14,487 nucleotides of DNA from SG8-41 sp036555035. GTDB lineage: Bacteria > Pseudomonadota > Gammaproteobacteria > Burkholderiales > SG8-41. Shown here one piece after another: positions 1 to 7,914 of the stretch. Location of the stretch: contig DATBMB010000061.1 of the NCBI GenBank assembly GCA_036555035.1, forward strand, positions 1 through 14,487, in the 5' to 3' direction. The notes under the pieces were generated by a model. It saw nothing but the letters and a program-made list of their open reading frames with translations, was not told where the DNA came from and did no database searches. The position numbers and the translations under genes are program-made. Position 1 is the stretch's first letter. Each line of letters begins with the position of its first letter.

Positions 1-381
1 GCGCCCTACCGAACCTACGTTTCAGCCGTGGATGCCGATGGCAACGAGATCGCGGGCATCCGGCCGCCGGAGCTGCTCGCGCCGCTCGCGACCTTCACCG
101 GCTGGAACCCGCGCCATCCCGAGCAGGGCGCGCCGGGCGACCTCATGTCCATGATGGGCTCAACGCTGCCGTTCCCGCTGACGCGTGCCGAGCGCGAGCG
201 CGCGGGCGATCCGCGTCCTTCAATCGCCGAGCGCTACCACTCTCGGGCGGCTTACCTGGAGCGGATGCGCGAAGCCGCGCAGAAGCTGGTTGCCTCGCGT
301 CACGTCCTGGCGGAGGATGTTGACGCAATCGTCGAGCGCGCGGGCGCGCTGTGGGATTACCTCCACCGCGGCGCCGGCTGA
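1..381 (+). CDS. Alpha/beta hydrolase domain-containing protein, C-terminal fragment
   Basis: The reading frame is open from base 1 to a TGA at 379-381, giving the last 126 residues of a protein whose start lies outside the window. The text GIRPPE, followed by a TFTGWNPRHP segment, then LMSMMGSTLPFP, TRAERERAGDPRPSI and a helical tail ending in an AEDV.AIVERA pattern, is what I recognise as the C-terminus of the 'alpha/beta hydrolase domain' family (PF20091). These are large secreted or cytoplasmic proteins of unknown substrate, common in soil proteobacteria. The catalytic residues are upstream and cannot be checked. A GTG at 28 is in frame, but it is internal to the conserved region and not a likely start. 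The dehydrogenase starts 26 bases after the stop in the same direction, so the two may be co-transcribed. Family assignment is from recalled pattern only. Confidence 0.75.
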   Translation, partial: APYRTYVSAVDADGNEIAGIRPPELLAPLATFTGWNPRHPEQGAPGDLMSMMGSTLPFPLTRAERERAGDPRPSIAERYHSRAAYLERMREAAQKLVASRHVLAEDVDAIVERAGALWDYLHRGAG

Positions 382-407
382 TCATTCACCCAACGCGGGA
401 TCCCATC

Positions 408-1385
408 ATGGCCGATGCCAAGGTCGTTTTTCTTCACGGGCTGCACGAGCGCATCGTGGAAGCCATCGTCTCCCTCAACCCCGCCGGTTTCACCACCACG
501 GTGGTCTCCGGGAAGTCCCCCGAGGACCAGCAGGTCGAAGCGGTCCGGGACGCCGATTTCATCATGGCCTTCCGCGCGAGGCTCACCGAGCGGATCCTGC
601 GCTCGGCCAAGAAGGCCCGGCTAGTGCAGATACTGTCCGCCGGCTACGACAGCATCAATCTCAAGCTCCTGCGCGAGCTGAAGATCCCCTGCGCCAACAA
701 CGGGGGCGCGAACTCCTGGGCGGTGGCCGACTATGCGGTGCTCGCGATGCTGTCCCTCTACCGGCGGCTCGCGGCGGCGGACCAGGCGGTGCGGGAAGGA
801 CGCTGGAGCGCCGCGATCGACGGCATGAACACCTTCGAAATGGCGGGGAAGGTCGTGGGCGTGCTGGGTTTCGGCAACATCGGCCAGAAGGTCGCGCGCA
901 GGGTGCAGGCGTTCGACGCGACGGTCCAGTACTACGACAAGTTTCCGCTGGCGCCCGAACGCGAGCGCGAGCTGAATGCGAAGCGGGTCACGCTCGAGGA
1001 GCTCTTTCGCACCTCCGACATCATCAGCTGCCACGCGCCGCTCACCAACGAGACGCGCCACGTCGTCAACCGCGAGCGCCTCGCGAAGATGAAGCCCTCG
1101 GCGATCCTCATCAACACCAGCCGCGGCCCGGTCGTGGACGAGGCCGCGCTCACCGAGGCGCTGCAGCGCAAGCGCATCGCGGGCGCGGGCATCGACGTCT
1201 TCGAGAAGGAGCCGGTCGATCCCGCCAACCCGCTTCTCAAGCTGGAGAACGTCGTGGTGTCGCCCCACAGCGCGGGCACCACCTGGAACACCTGGTTCCG
1301 GCGCGCTGATTTCGCCTACAAGAACATGAAGCGCGTGTGGGAGGGCCAGCCCCCGCAGGCAGTCGCAACCGATTACGACACTTGA
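408..1385 (+). CDS. D-2-hydroxyacid dehydrogenase (NAD-binding)
   Basis: A 325-residue cytosolic oxidoreductase of the D-isomer-specific 2-hydroxyacid dehydrogenase family, which interconverts 2-keto acids and D-2-hydroxy acids with NAD(P)H. The Rossmann motif GFGNIG is at residues 154-159. The expected catalytic Arg is R239 (INTSRG), Glu is E268 (FEKEP) and His is H287 (SPHSAG), so the active site is intact. D177 (YYDKF), where the second strand should end, suggests NAD rather than NADP; this is inference. Length is normal for the family. I chose the ATG at 408 because the open frame before it overlaps the upstream hydrolase gene and adds no conserved sequence; the ribosome site is weak (GCGGGA at 395-400). 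The stop codon TGA (1383-1385) is formed by the first three bases of the downstream inverted-repeat element. The substrate cannot be told from sequence; catabolic co-function with the upstream hydrolase is possible. Confidence 0.93.
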   Translation: MADAKVVFLHGLHERIVEAIVSLNPAGFTTTVVSGKSPEDQQVEAVRDADFIMAFRARLTERILRSAKKARLVQILSAGYDSINLKLLRELKIPCANNGGANSWAVADYAVLAMLSLYRRLAAADQAVREGRWSAAIDGMNTFEMAGKVVGVLGFGNIGQKVARRVQAFDATVQYYDKFPLAPERERELNAKRVTLEELFRTSDIISCHAPLTNETRHVVNRERLAKMKPSAILINTSRGPVVDEAALTEALQRKRIAGAGIDVFEKEPVDPANPLLKLENVVVSPHSAGTTWNTWFRRADFAYKNMKRVWEGQPPQAVATDYDT

Positions 1386-1404
1386 GCCTATCTCAATAAT
1401 AGGC
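1383..1404 (+). repeat. Left terminal inverted repeat of the MITE-like element
   Basis: This end begins TGAGCC and contains GCCTATCTCAATAATAGGC (1386-1404), which is itself a small palindrome: GCCTAT pairs with ATAGGC around a 7-base loop. The first three bases are the TGA stop codon of the dehydrogenase gene. It matches 1695-1716 exactly in inverted orientation. Confidence 0.9.
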
Positions 1405-1694
1405 ACGTGTGCGACGGAGGCGATGTGGGATGCAGCTTTAGGAGGATAGCCCGCAGCAATATGTCGATATTGCAAGGGCTACCGACAACAAGATGCGCCC
1501 TAGCGGTCGCTTGCGACCGCGGGCCTCCCTTGCCCCAATGGGCGCGCAACGGCCGAAGGCCGTTGCTCAGCGCCCCGTCCCTCCGGGTTGTGGCCAGGAC
1601 GGGCGTCTGCTTTGTTGCCCGGCTTGACCCTATCGACATAGGGCCTGCGCCGTGCGCCTCGCATCCATCCCGTCCTGGCCGCAACGCATCACGC

Positions 1695-1716
1695 GCCTAT
1701 TATTGAGATAGGCTCA
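1695..1716 (-). repeat. Right terminal inverted repeat of the MITE-like element
   Basis: Exact reverse complement of 1383-1404. It ends at 1716, two bases before the ATG at 1719. Its GAGATAGG (1705-1712) is the only Shine-Dalgarno-like stretch in front of that gene, and its TATTAT (1698-1703) resembles a -10 box. The element may therefore supply part of the expression signals of the operon; this is inference from position. Confidence 0.88.
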
Positions 1717-1718
1717 TA

Positions 1719-3668
1719 ATGAAACTGAGGGGCCGGTCCCTCCTCCCGCTACTTGCGCTGCTGTGCGCGCCGCCGGCGACGGCCGCCAACACCGTGGATA
1801 TTGACGCCGCGGTGGGGTTCACCGACACCTACCAGCCCGGCCGCTGGACCCCTCTGAGCGTCACCGTGACCAATCACGGCGGCGACCTGAGCGGGGAGCT
1901 CGAGGTGCAGGTGACCGGCGGCGACGAGCTGCGTAACCGGCCGTTCGTAACCGTCCACCGGCGCAAGCTGGAGCTCCACCGGGATTCACGCAAGACCCTG
2001 CATTTCACCGTATTCCTGGAGGGGCTGTCCCATCCGCTGGTCATCCGCGTGCGCTCGGGCGAGAGGGAGCTGGCACGAGCGGAGGTTCATCTGCGCACAC
2101 GCTTCGCCGCCGAGCGCCTGCTTCTCGTGCTCAGCCGGGATGCGGATCTCGATTACCTTAACGACGGCGCGGCCAACGGTCTGCGGGTGCTCTATCCGCA
2201 CCCCGAGCTCCTGCCCGTGCACTGGCGGGGATACGACGCCGTTGCAGCCATTGTGGTGCATGGGGTATCCCTGGAGCGGCTGAGCGATGGTCAGTTCGAC
2301 GCCCTGCACAAGTGGATTGCGCAGGGCGGGATCCTTGCCGTGTCCGGAGGACCGGATTACGCGCTGCTTCGAAGCCCGCGGCTTTCTGCCCTCCTGCCCG
2401 GCGTGCCCCTGGGGATGACGCGCATAGATGGCGGCGTCCTCCAGCGCGCCTTTTCCGCCTCCCTCGACGTCTCGCGCCCCGTTCACGTCAACCGGCTCGG
2501 CGCCTTCCGCGGGCGCGCAAGCCTGCGCGCGGGGACTGTGCCGCTCATCGTGGAACGCGCGCTTGGGCTCGGTCGGGTGCTCTACCTGACATTCGACGTC
2601 TCCGGCTACCCCTTCGATCGCTGGGACGGCATGCGCAGCCTGTGGCTGCAGAGCCTGCGCTTGCCGCCAGCGGCAGAATTCCCGCTGAGCTTGGCGGAAC
2701 CGGCGCTCGCGAACCCGCTCATGCCCCTCATCCGTGCCGAGGCCACGAATTTTCCCTCGCCTGCCACCGTGTTCTACTTTCTGGCACTCTATCTGGGGCT
2801 GCTCCTGGCCGGGTATGGGCTTTCCGCACGCGAGACGCGGCGTCGCTGGCTGGCACCGCTATGGAGCTGGGCCCCGACGGTGCTGTTCGCTGCCGCGGCG
2901 TGGTTGCTGTTCGGCCCGACCGTATTTCCGCACGGCGCCACCGCGGTGGCGGCGGCGTTGATCGAGCCGTTCCCGGACAGCATCTACGCGCGGCTCGCGC
3001 TGGACGTGGGCGTGTACTCCAATCGAAGCGGCGCGCAACATCTGGAGTACCGCGGCGCTGTGCCAGTGCTGTTCCCGACCCGCCAGGCACAGCGGGACGG
3101 CACCGTGGAGAATTGGGTGTTTGGCGAGGGACCACAGCGCTTTCTCGAGCCGCTGGACCGGCGACGCTACGTGCTGCACGCGCTTGAGGGGGAAGACGTG
3201 ATCACGTTTCATCTGAGCGCGTCAGTGCACGACGAGGCAACGGGGCCGCGGCTCGTTCTGGACAACGCCAGCGGGCGAAGCTTGAAGGACCTCTGGCTGG
3301 TGTTCGATGGCTACGCCTACGAGCTCGGTTCCATTGAGGCCGGTGCGCGGGTTGAGCGCGGGTTCGTCCGCCGGACGCACGGCCTTGAAGTCGGCGAGGC
3401 GCTCTGGAAACGCGTGCCCGGACCACCCTCGGGGGTTTCGGAGCAAGCTTTGGAGCCAGCCAGAATTCTGCTCGAGCGCAAGTCGCGGGAGATGCGCGAC
3501 AGCGGATATCCCGGCCGGGGTCATGCACTGTTGATCGGCTACACGGAGAACCCGTTCCGGCCGGCGGGCGCGAGTGCCGGCTGGCCGCGCCGGGAACAGG
3601 CGCTGGTCGCGTTCCGGGTCGCGGCGCTGCCTGGCAATGCCGCGGCCGACGCCGGCAGCAGACATTAG
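1719..3668 (+). CDS. Exported membrane protein with non-catalytic glutamine-amidotransferase-like domain
   Basis: 649 residues, first gene of the MoxR/VWA operon. It begins with a clear signal peptide (charged MKLRGR, then a leucine/alanine core, likely cleavage after ATAA near residue 23), which fixes the start at 1719. C16 lies in that peptide, but the preceding LALL is a poor lipobox. Residues about 28-130 look like a beta-sandwich domain (PGRWTPLSVTVTN). About 130-320 resembles the class I glutamine-amidotransferase-like fold often found beside MoxR and VWA genes: YDAVAAIVV, WIAQGGILAVSGG, then LGRVLYLTFDVSGYPF. There is no cysteine after residue 16, so amidase chemistry is excluded and binding is more likely. 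Two membrane helices follow (about 350-368 and 382-399), then a soluble C-terminal region of about 230 residues. I do not recognise a named family. The next gene begins 8 bases after the stop. Confidence 0.85.
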   Translation: MKLRGRSLLPLLALLCAPPATAANTVDIDAAVGFTDTYQPGRWTPLSVTVTNHGGDLSGELEVQVTGGDELRNRPFVTVHRRKLELHRDSRKTLHFTVFLEGLSHPLVIRVRSGERELARAEVHLRTRFAAERLLLVLSRDADLDYLNDGAANGLRVLYPHPELLPVHWRGYDAVAAIVVHGVSLERLSDGQFDALHKWIAQGGILAVSGGPDYALLRSPRLSALLPGVPLGMTRIDGGVLQRAFSASLDVSRPVHVNRLGAFRGRASLRAGTVPLIVERALGLGRVLYLTFDVSGYPFDRWDGMRSLWLQSLRLPPAAEFPLSLAEPALANPLMPLIRAEATNFPSPATVFYFLALYLGLLLAGYGLSARETRRRWLAPLWSWAPTVLFAAAAWLLFGPTVFPHGATAVAAALIEPFPDSIYARLALDVGVYSNRSGAQHLEYRGAVPVLFPTRQAQRDGTVENWVFGEGPQRFLEPLDRRRYVLHALEGEDVITFHLSASVHDEATGPRLVLDNASGRSLKDLWLVFDGYAYELGSIEAGARVERGFVRRTHGLEVGEALWKRVPGPPSGVSEQALEPARILLERKSREMRDSGYPGRGHALLIGYTENPFRPAGASAGWPRREQALVAFRVAALPGNAAADAGSRH

Positions 3669-3676
3669 GACGGGTG

Positions 3677-4468
3677 ATGCGAAGCAATCCGCTGGTCACC
3701 GAGGTACTGGTCGGGATCACCCGGGCTGGCAAGGCTCAGCTCGACTATCTCGGCTTGATGGTGCTGCAAGCGGTGGTGCTGTTACTTTGGTGGCCGAAGG
3801 TTGGAGTGGCGCAGATGCTGGAGAGCCAGCACGGTCCGCACACTCTGGCGGCGGTGGTTATGGCTGTGGGCGTCACCACGGCCTATTTCGCGCTGCGTGC
3901 GGGTGCGGAGGAGGTCATGCTGCCGGGCCAGCACGGACTGCGGGACTGGGCTCTGGCGACCCCTCTCGGTTGCGGTCGGGTTCTCCGTGGCTACCTGCTG
4001 GGACAGCTCGCTCACAGCCTGTACCTGCTGGTGCTTTCCTCGCCCCTGGTGTTGATCGCCTTCACGGTATCCGGGGGCGAATGGATTGCGCTCGCGTGGT
4101 GCCTGGCGGCGGTGCTCGTCCAGGCCATGTTCTACCGGTTGTGTGGCGCGATCACACACCTCACGATCGGACAGCATCGCGGCGAGAGCTACTTCGCCGT
4201 GCGCGCGATTCTGCTGCTGATATACGTTCCTGTCGGGTGGCTCGTGCCCCTCACCAGTCATATTGCGTTCACATCCCGTGCGCTCGGTGAGAGCGCTGCC
4301 GCCCAACCGGAACCTGCGTCGGTGCCCGATGCGTGGGTATTCCTGGCGGTCTACGCGGGAATGAGCGTGCTCGCGACGATCGTGCTGCATCGCTTGCTCG
4401 CGCGCGCGCGACGCGGCATGGCGGCTCCCAACGTCGGGGCCGCGTTCGGCAAGGCGGTCGCGTCATGA
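3677..4468 (+). CDS. Six-helix membrane protein, ABC-2 permease-like
   Basis: 263 residues with six predicted membrane helices, at roughly 24-45, 57-74, 105-130, 134-156, 172-193 and 218-240, and a basic C-terminal tail. Helix number, the pattern RGYLLGQL..SLYLLVLSSPLVL, and length resemble the membrane half of ABC-2 type exporters. No ATP-binding partner is encoded next to it, so transport is not established. A GTG at 3674 is directly in front; I prefer the ATG at 3677 because AGGA at 3667-3670 is then well spaced. It starts 8 bases after the preceding stop, and its last bases (ATGA, 4465-4468) overlap the next start, so translation is probably coupled. It could equally be a structural membrane subunit of the MoxR-linked complex. 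Confidence 0.82.
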   Translation: MRSNPLVTEVLVGITRAGKAQLDYLGLMVLQAVVLLLWWPKVGVAQMLESQHGPHTLAAVVMAVGVTTAYFALRAGAEEVMLPGQHGLRDWALATPLGCGRVLRGYLLGQLAHSLYLLVLSSPLVLIAFTVSGGEWIALAWCLAAVLVQAMFYRLCGAITHLTIGQHRGESYFAVRAILLLIYVPVGWLVPLTSHIAFTSRALGESAAAQPEPASVPDAWVFLAVYAGMSVLATIVLHRLLARARRGMAAPNVGAAFGKAVAS

Positions 4469-5985
4469 GCCAGGTCGCCAGTGCGCGCGATCTCTGGCTT
4501 GGCAGCCCGCGGCCGGCCCGGGAACGCCTCAGTTCGGCAGTAGCCGCCCTTACCCGCGCACGGCGCCTGCAGGTGCTTGTCGATCACGGGTTCGGGGGCT
4601 TGCTGGCGGGACTCGGCGTGGCTACGTTCGCGGTGCTGGTCGCGCGGCTCGTACCCCTGCCCTATTCGCCGTGGCAGCTCGGCGGCGCGGCGGTGATCAT
4701 CGCGGTGGCGCTTGCGCTGCTGGTGGGCTGGCAGCGGCGACCCGACGCCCTCGAGGTCGCCATCCGCGCCGACCTGGCGCTCAATCTGAAGCAGCGTCTG
4801 AGCACGGCGTGGGAGATCTTGAGCGTTCGCGGTGATGCCGAGCTGGCCGAGCGGCTTTCCGTGCAGGCGGTCAACGCCGGGCTGCCGATCCACCCCGGGC
4901 GCCTGTTTCCGTTGCGGGTAAACCGCTGGGGGCAGTTATCGGCGGCCGGGGCAGCAGCGCTGCTGCTGGTGAGCGTAGTCGATCTCAACTGGGTGCAAGC
5001 GCCGGTGCCGCGCGAGGTCGATGAGCAGGTCGTAAGAGAAGGCCAGCGCCTTGGCGCGTTCGGACGCGCGATGCAGGAACGGGCGCAGCGTGACCGGCTG
5101 CCGCGCAGCGAGAGGCAAGCGGATCAGCTCGAGCGCCTGGGCGCGCGCATGGAAAGCGGCGCGCTGAACCGCGGCGAGGCACTCGGGCAACTGCGCGGGA
5201 TGGGGGATTCGCTTGACAAGGAACGGATGCAGGCGCGGGCGGAGGCAAACCAGACTGATATCGGTCCGCTGCGCGGGAGCCTGGACGATGCCGACACCCG
5301 CGCGCTGGCCGAAAAACTTGCCGACCTCGAGCGCCCGGGCGTTCCGCGCAGCGATGTGGAAGACGCCGTGAAACGCCAATTGTCGGGAGACAATGAGGAA
5401 CTGAGGCAGATGCTGGAGAAGCTGGCGCAAATCGACCGCGCGCGCAGGGACGACAGGGAATTGCGGAGCGCGCGCGAGCAGGTGCGCCTGGCGCTGGAGA
5501 ATCTGGGCCAGTCCGGTGCCGGCACGGACGGTAGACGCGAGCCGGGGGTCAACCTCGACTTCGATGAGGAGGAGGACCGGGGTGCCAAAAGCGCCGCAGA
5601 CGCGGGTGCCGATGGACGCCGGCGCAGCGAGGTCGCTCGCGGCGCCACGCGATCTGATCCGACAGGCGATTCCAGCGCCGCCCCTGAACGGGGGCACGCG
5701 CCGGTTAGTCCTGATTCGAGGAACACGGGGCCGGTCCTGAAGCCGGAGAGCCAGGCGCGCGAGGGCGAAGTGTTCGTGACCGAGGCACGGGTCCTTCCGA
5801 AGCCGGGTCGACCGAGCGTGGAGAACGTAGCAATGAGCAGCGAGTTCGCGCCACAGGTGGAGGAGGTGCTCTCCAAGGAGCAGTACCCGGCCCATTACAA
5901 GGAGTTGGTGCGGAGGTACTTTCTGAAACTGAGCGAGGGCCGCACCCCGCAACAGCAATCAACCGGTAAACGAGGTATGCAGTGA
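4465..5985 (+). CDS. DUF4175-like membrane protein with long charged coiled-coil region
   Basis: 506 residues. Membrane helices are at about 44-63, 71-88 and 158-174. Between them, DALEVAIRADLALNLKQRLSTAWE resembles the 'D..L.LK.RLSTA.E' motif of DUF4175-type proteins that sit beside MoxR genes. After the third helix, residues about 183-350 are highly charged and helical (many Q, E, R; likely coiled coil). A low-complexity Gly/Asp/Arg/Ser-rich linker follows (about 355-440), then a short conserved-looking end, YPAHYKELVRRYFLKLSEG (472-490). The start at 4465 overlaps the previous stop as ATGA, with AAGGCGG at 4451-4457; the longer open frame back to 4333 lies inside the previous gene. Topology puts the coiled coil outside the membrane, assuming the arginine-rich N-terminus is inside. 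The exact family is uncertain and the function is unknown. Confidence 0.85.
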   Translation: MSQVASARDLWLGSPRPARERLSSAVAALTRARRLQVLVDHGFGGLLAGLGVATFAVLVARLVPLPYSPWQLGGAAVIIAVALALLVGWQRRPDALEVAIRADLALNLKQRLSTAWEILSVRGDAELAERLSVQAVNAGLPIHPGRLFPLRVNRWGQLSAAGAAALLLVSVVDLNWVQAPVPREVDEQVVREGQRLGAFGRAMQERAQRDRLPRSERQADQLERLGARMESGALNRGEALGQLRGMGDSLDKERMQARAEANQTDIGPLRGSLDDADTRALAEKLADLERPGVPRSDVEDAVKRQLSGDNEELRQMLEKLAQIDRARRDDRELRSAREQVRLALENLGQSGAGTDGRREPGVNLDFDEEEDRGAKSAADAGADGRRRSEVARGATRSDPTGDSSAAPERGHAPVSPDSRNTGPVLKPESQAREGEVFVTEARVLPKPGRPSVENVAMSSEFAPQVEEVLSKEQYPAHYKELVRRYFLKLSEGRTPQQQSTGKRGMQ

Positions 5986-6983
5986 GTGACGAGCCGCGCC
6001 TGGCGCTTGCGCACGAGCGGCTGGAGGCGCTGAGGCGCCAGATCGCGCGGCGTATCGTCGGACATCATGATCTGATCAACGGCATCCTTGCCTGCCTGCT
6101 CTCGTCCGGCCACGCGCTTCTGGAAGGCGTGCCGGGTCTGGGCAAGACGCTGCTGGTGAAGACCCTGAGCGACGCGCTGCACCTGGATTTCGCCCGCATT
6201 CAGTTCACGCCGGACCTCATGCCCGCGGACATCATCGGTACCCAGGTGGTGCTGCAGGATGACAAGGGCCGTCGACACTTCCAGTTCCAGCAGGGCCCCG
6301 TGTTCACGCAGCTCCTGCTCGCCGACGAGATCAACCGCGCGACGCCGAAGACCCAGTCAGCGCTGCTGGAAGCGATGGAGGAGAAGCGCGTCACCGTCGG
6401 GCGCACCGGGCACGCGCTCCAGGAGCCGTTCATGGTGCTCGCGACGCAGAACCCCATCGAGATGGAGGGCACCTATCCCCTGCCCGAAGCCCAGCTCGAT
6501 CGCTTCCTGCTGAAGCTCAACGCGACCTATCCCGGCGCGGACGAGCTCTCCGAGATCGTTGATCGCACAACGGGTGCGCCCATGCCGGCCGTCGATCCGG
6601 TGCTGAGCGCCGGCGAGCTGCTGGAGTTGAGGGAGCTCACGCGCTCCGTGGTGATCGCCGGCCACGTGAAGGACTACGCCATTCGCATGGTGCTCGCCAC
6701 TCACGCGGCGAACGGTCACGCGACTCCGATGGTCCGCCGTTACGTGCGCCACGGCGCGAGCCCCCGCGGGTTGCTCGCCATCGTGCTCACTGCAAAGGCC
6801 CTGGCGCTTTTCGCCGGGCGCATCAACGTGAGCTTCGACGACCTCGCGGCCGCCGCGCCGGCGGCATTGAGGCACCGCATCCTGCTCAACTTCGAGGGCG
6901 AGGCGGAAGGGATCGAAGTGGAAAACCTGATCGCCGAGGTCATCCGCGAAACGCCGACCGTGCAGGGGGCGTCGAGCGCCTGA
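5982..6983 (+). CDS. MoxR family AAA+ ATPase
   Basis: 333 residues, cytosolic, normal length for MoxR ATPases. These are hexameric chaperone-like machines that activate or assemble VWA-containing partners. Visible motifs: Walker A GVPGLGKT (49-56), Walker B LLLADEIN (111-118), sensor 1 ATQNP (154-158), arginine finger in QLDRF (R174), and sensor 2 GASPRG (R262), followed by the C-terminal lid helices. All key residues are present, so it should be active. The start is GTG at 5982, overlapping the previous TGA as GTGA, with GAGG at 5972-5975 as ribosome site. The DUF58 gene follows after 16 bases, the standard MoxR-DUF58 pairing. I do not assign a MoxR subfamily. Confidence 0.97.
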   Translation: MSDEPRLALAHERLEALRRQIARRIVGHHDLINGILACLLSSGHALLEGVPGLGKTLLVKTLSDALHLDFARIQFTPDLMPADIIGTQVVLQDDKGRRHFQFQQGPVFTQLLLADEINRATPKTQSALLEAMEEKRVTVGRTGHALQEPFMVLATQNPIEMEGTYPLPEAQLDRFLLKLNATYPGADELSEIVDRTTGAPMPAVDPVLSAGELLELRELTRSVVIAGHVKDYAIRMVLATHAANGHATPMVRRYVRHGASPRGLLAIVLTAKALALFAGRINVSFDDLAAAAPAALRHRILLNFEGEAEGIEVENLIAEVIRETPTVQGASSA

Positions 6984-6999
6984 GCCGCACCCGGCAGCC

Positions 7000-7914
7000 A
7001 TGGCGATGAATACGGTCACGGCGCGCGCCGGCGAGGCCAATCTCGTCTTCGACGACGCGTTCCTGCGCAAGCTGGAGCAGCTCGAGCTGCTGGCACGCAA
7101 GATCTTCCGTGGGCTGCTGCGCGGAGAGCACACGACCTCGCGCCGCGGGCGCGGGCTCGAATTCTCGGACTTCCGGCATTACCGGCCCGGTGACGACTTC
7201 CGGCACATCGACTGGAACATCTACTCGCGGCTGGATCAGCTTTTTCTCAAGCTTCACGCCTCCGAGGACGACGTGACGCTGCATCTCGTCCTGGACACGA
7301 GCGCCAGCATGGGTTTCGGCGAGCCGTCGAAGTTCGATCACGCGCGGCGACTGGCCGCGGCGCTTGCCTACATCGCGCTGCACCATCTCGATCGTGTCGG
7401 GGTGAGCGCATTCTCCGACGGCGTGGGCGCGGCCCTGCCCCCCATCAAGACGCGGCACCACATGGCGCGCCTGCTCGCGTTCCTCGGCGAGCTGCCTTGC
7501 GCCGGGGTGACCCGCTTTGACTCGGCTCTGCGCGCCTTCGCGACGCGCACAAGAAACCCGGGGCTCGTGATTCTGATCTCCGACCTGCTGGGCGCCGGAG
7601 GATTCCAGGATGGCATCGAGGCTCTGCGTTACGGCGGACACGATGTCGTGGTGATCCAGCTGCTCGCGGAGCCGGAGATCGACCCGCCACTCGACGGCGC
7701 CTTGCGCATCGTCGACGCGGAGACCGGGGATGAGCTCGACGTGACTGTCGACGCGGATCTGCGCAGGCTCTATCAGCATCGGCTCGAGCGTCACCTGCAG
7801 GACGTGGAGCGCTTTTGTCGCCAGCGCAGCGTGGAGTACCTGCGTGCCAGCACGGCCATCCCGTTCGAGGACCTCGTCCTGAAATACCTGCGCCAGGGGG
7901 TGCACCTGCGGTGA
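7000..7914 (+). CDS. DUF58 domain-containing protein
   Basis: 304 residues without membrane helices. The hallmark DUF58 region RGRGLEFSDFRHYRPGDDFR sits at about residues 49-68 and runs into IDWNIYSR. It is followed by a VWA-like domain with the metal-site motif DTSAS (99-103), a conserved threonine in GVTRFD and an aspartate in LISDLL. The MIDAS-type site therefore looks complete, which is not so in all DUF58 proteins. It nearly always sits after a MoxR gene and is believed to be its cytosolic partner. The start is the ATG at 7000 (a second ATG at 7006 is possible); neither has a strong Shine-Dalgarno, so reinitiation after the MoxR stop is likely. The end overlaps the next start. Confidence 0.95.
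   Translation: MAMNTVTARAGEANLVFDDAFLRKLEQLELLARKIFRGLLRGEHTTSRRGRGLEFSDFRHYRPGDDFRHIDWNIYSRLDQLFLKLHASEDDVTLHLVLDTSASMGFGEPSKFDHARRLAAALAYIALHHLDRVGVSAFSDGVGAALPPIKTRHHMARLLAFLGELPCAGVTRFDSALRAFATRTRNPGLVILISDLLGAGGFQDGIEALRYGGHDVVVIQLLAEPEIDPPLDGALRIVDAETGDELDVTVDADLRRLYQHRLERHLQDVERFCRQRSVEYLRASTAIPFEDLVLKYLRQGVHLR

Larger units (their letters stand above)
1383..1716. mobile_element. MITE-like non-coding element with perfect 22-bp terminal inverted repeats
   Basis: The two 22-base ends (1383-1404 and 1695-1716) are exact reverse complements of one another. The interior holds no credible gene but many strong hairpins: 1447-1481 (TAGCCC then GCAATAT, paired with ATATTGC then GGGCTA), 1503-1520 (8-bp stem, 2-base loop), 1540-1575 (6+9 bp stem with loop GAA), 1628-1643 (CCCTAT/ATAGGG around CGAC), and a long-range pair 1592-1603/1669-1680 (GGCCAGGACGGG/CCCGTCCTGGCC). 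The two halves are diverged inverted copies: both carry TATGTCGATA at a hairpin tip, followed on their own strand by a CAACAA-type segment. No transposase and no clear target duplication is visible. It could be a MITE mobilised in trans, or a structured intergenic repeat. It fills the whole gap between the dehydrogenase and the MoxR/VWA operon. Confidence 0.75.

Noticed and set aside
1624..1703. A sigma-70 promoter inside the element (TTGACC at 1624, TATTAT at 1698)
   Set aside because: The two boxes are far too distant from each other, and neither has a partner at 16-18 bases; only the -10-like match is noted.
1407..1706. A 99-codon open frame on the + strand, and a similar one on the - strand at 1388-1684, inside the MITE-like element
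   Set aside because: Both are read through hairpin arms and terminal repeats, resemble no protein, and have no ribosome site; open frames are expected by chance in GC-rich DNA.
1376..1722. Target-site duplication flanking the 334-bp element
   Set aside because: The bases just outside the repeats (CT or CTT on the left, TA or TAA on the right) do not match, so no duplication can be claimed.
1719..1790. Lipoprotein signal for the first operon gene (Cys16)
   Set aside because: The residue before the cysteine is Leu, not Gly, Ala or Ser, and a good signal peptidase I site (ATAA) lies just after it.
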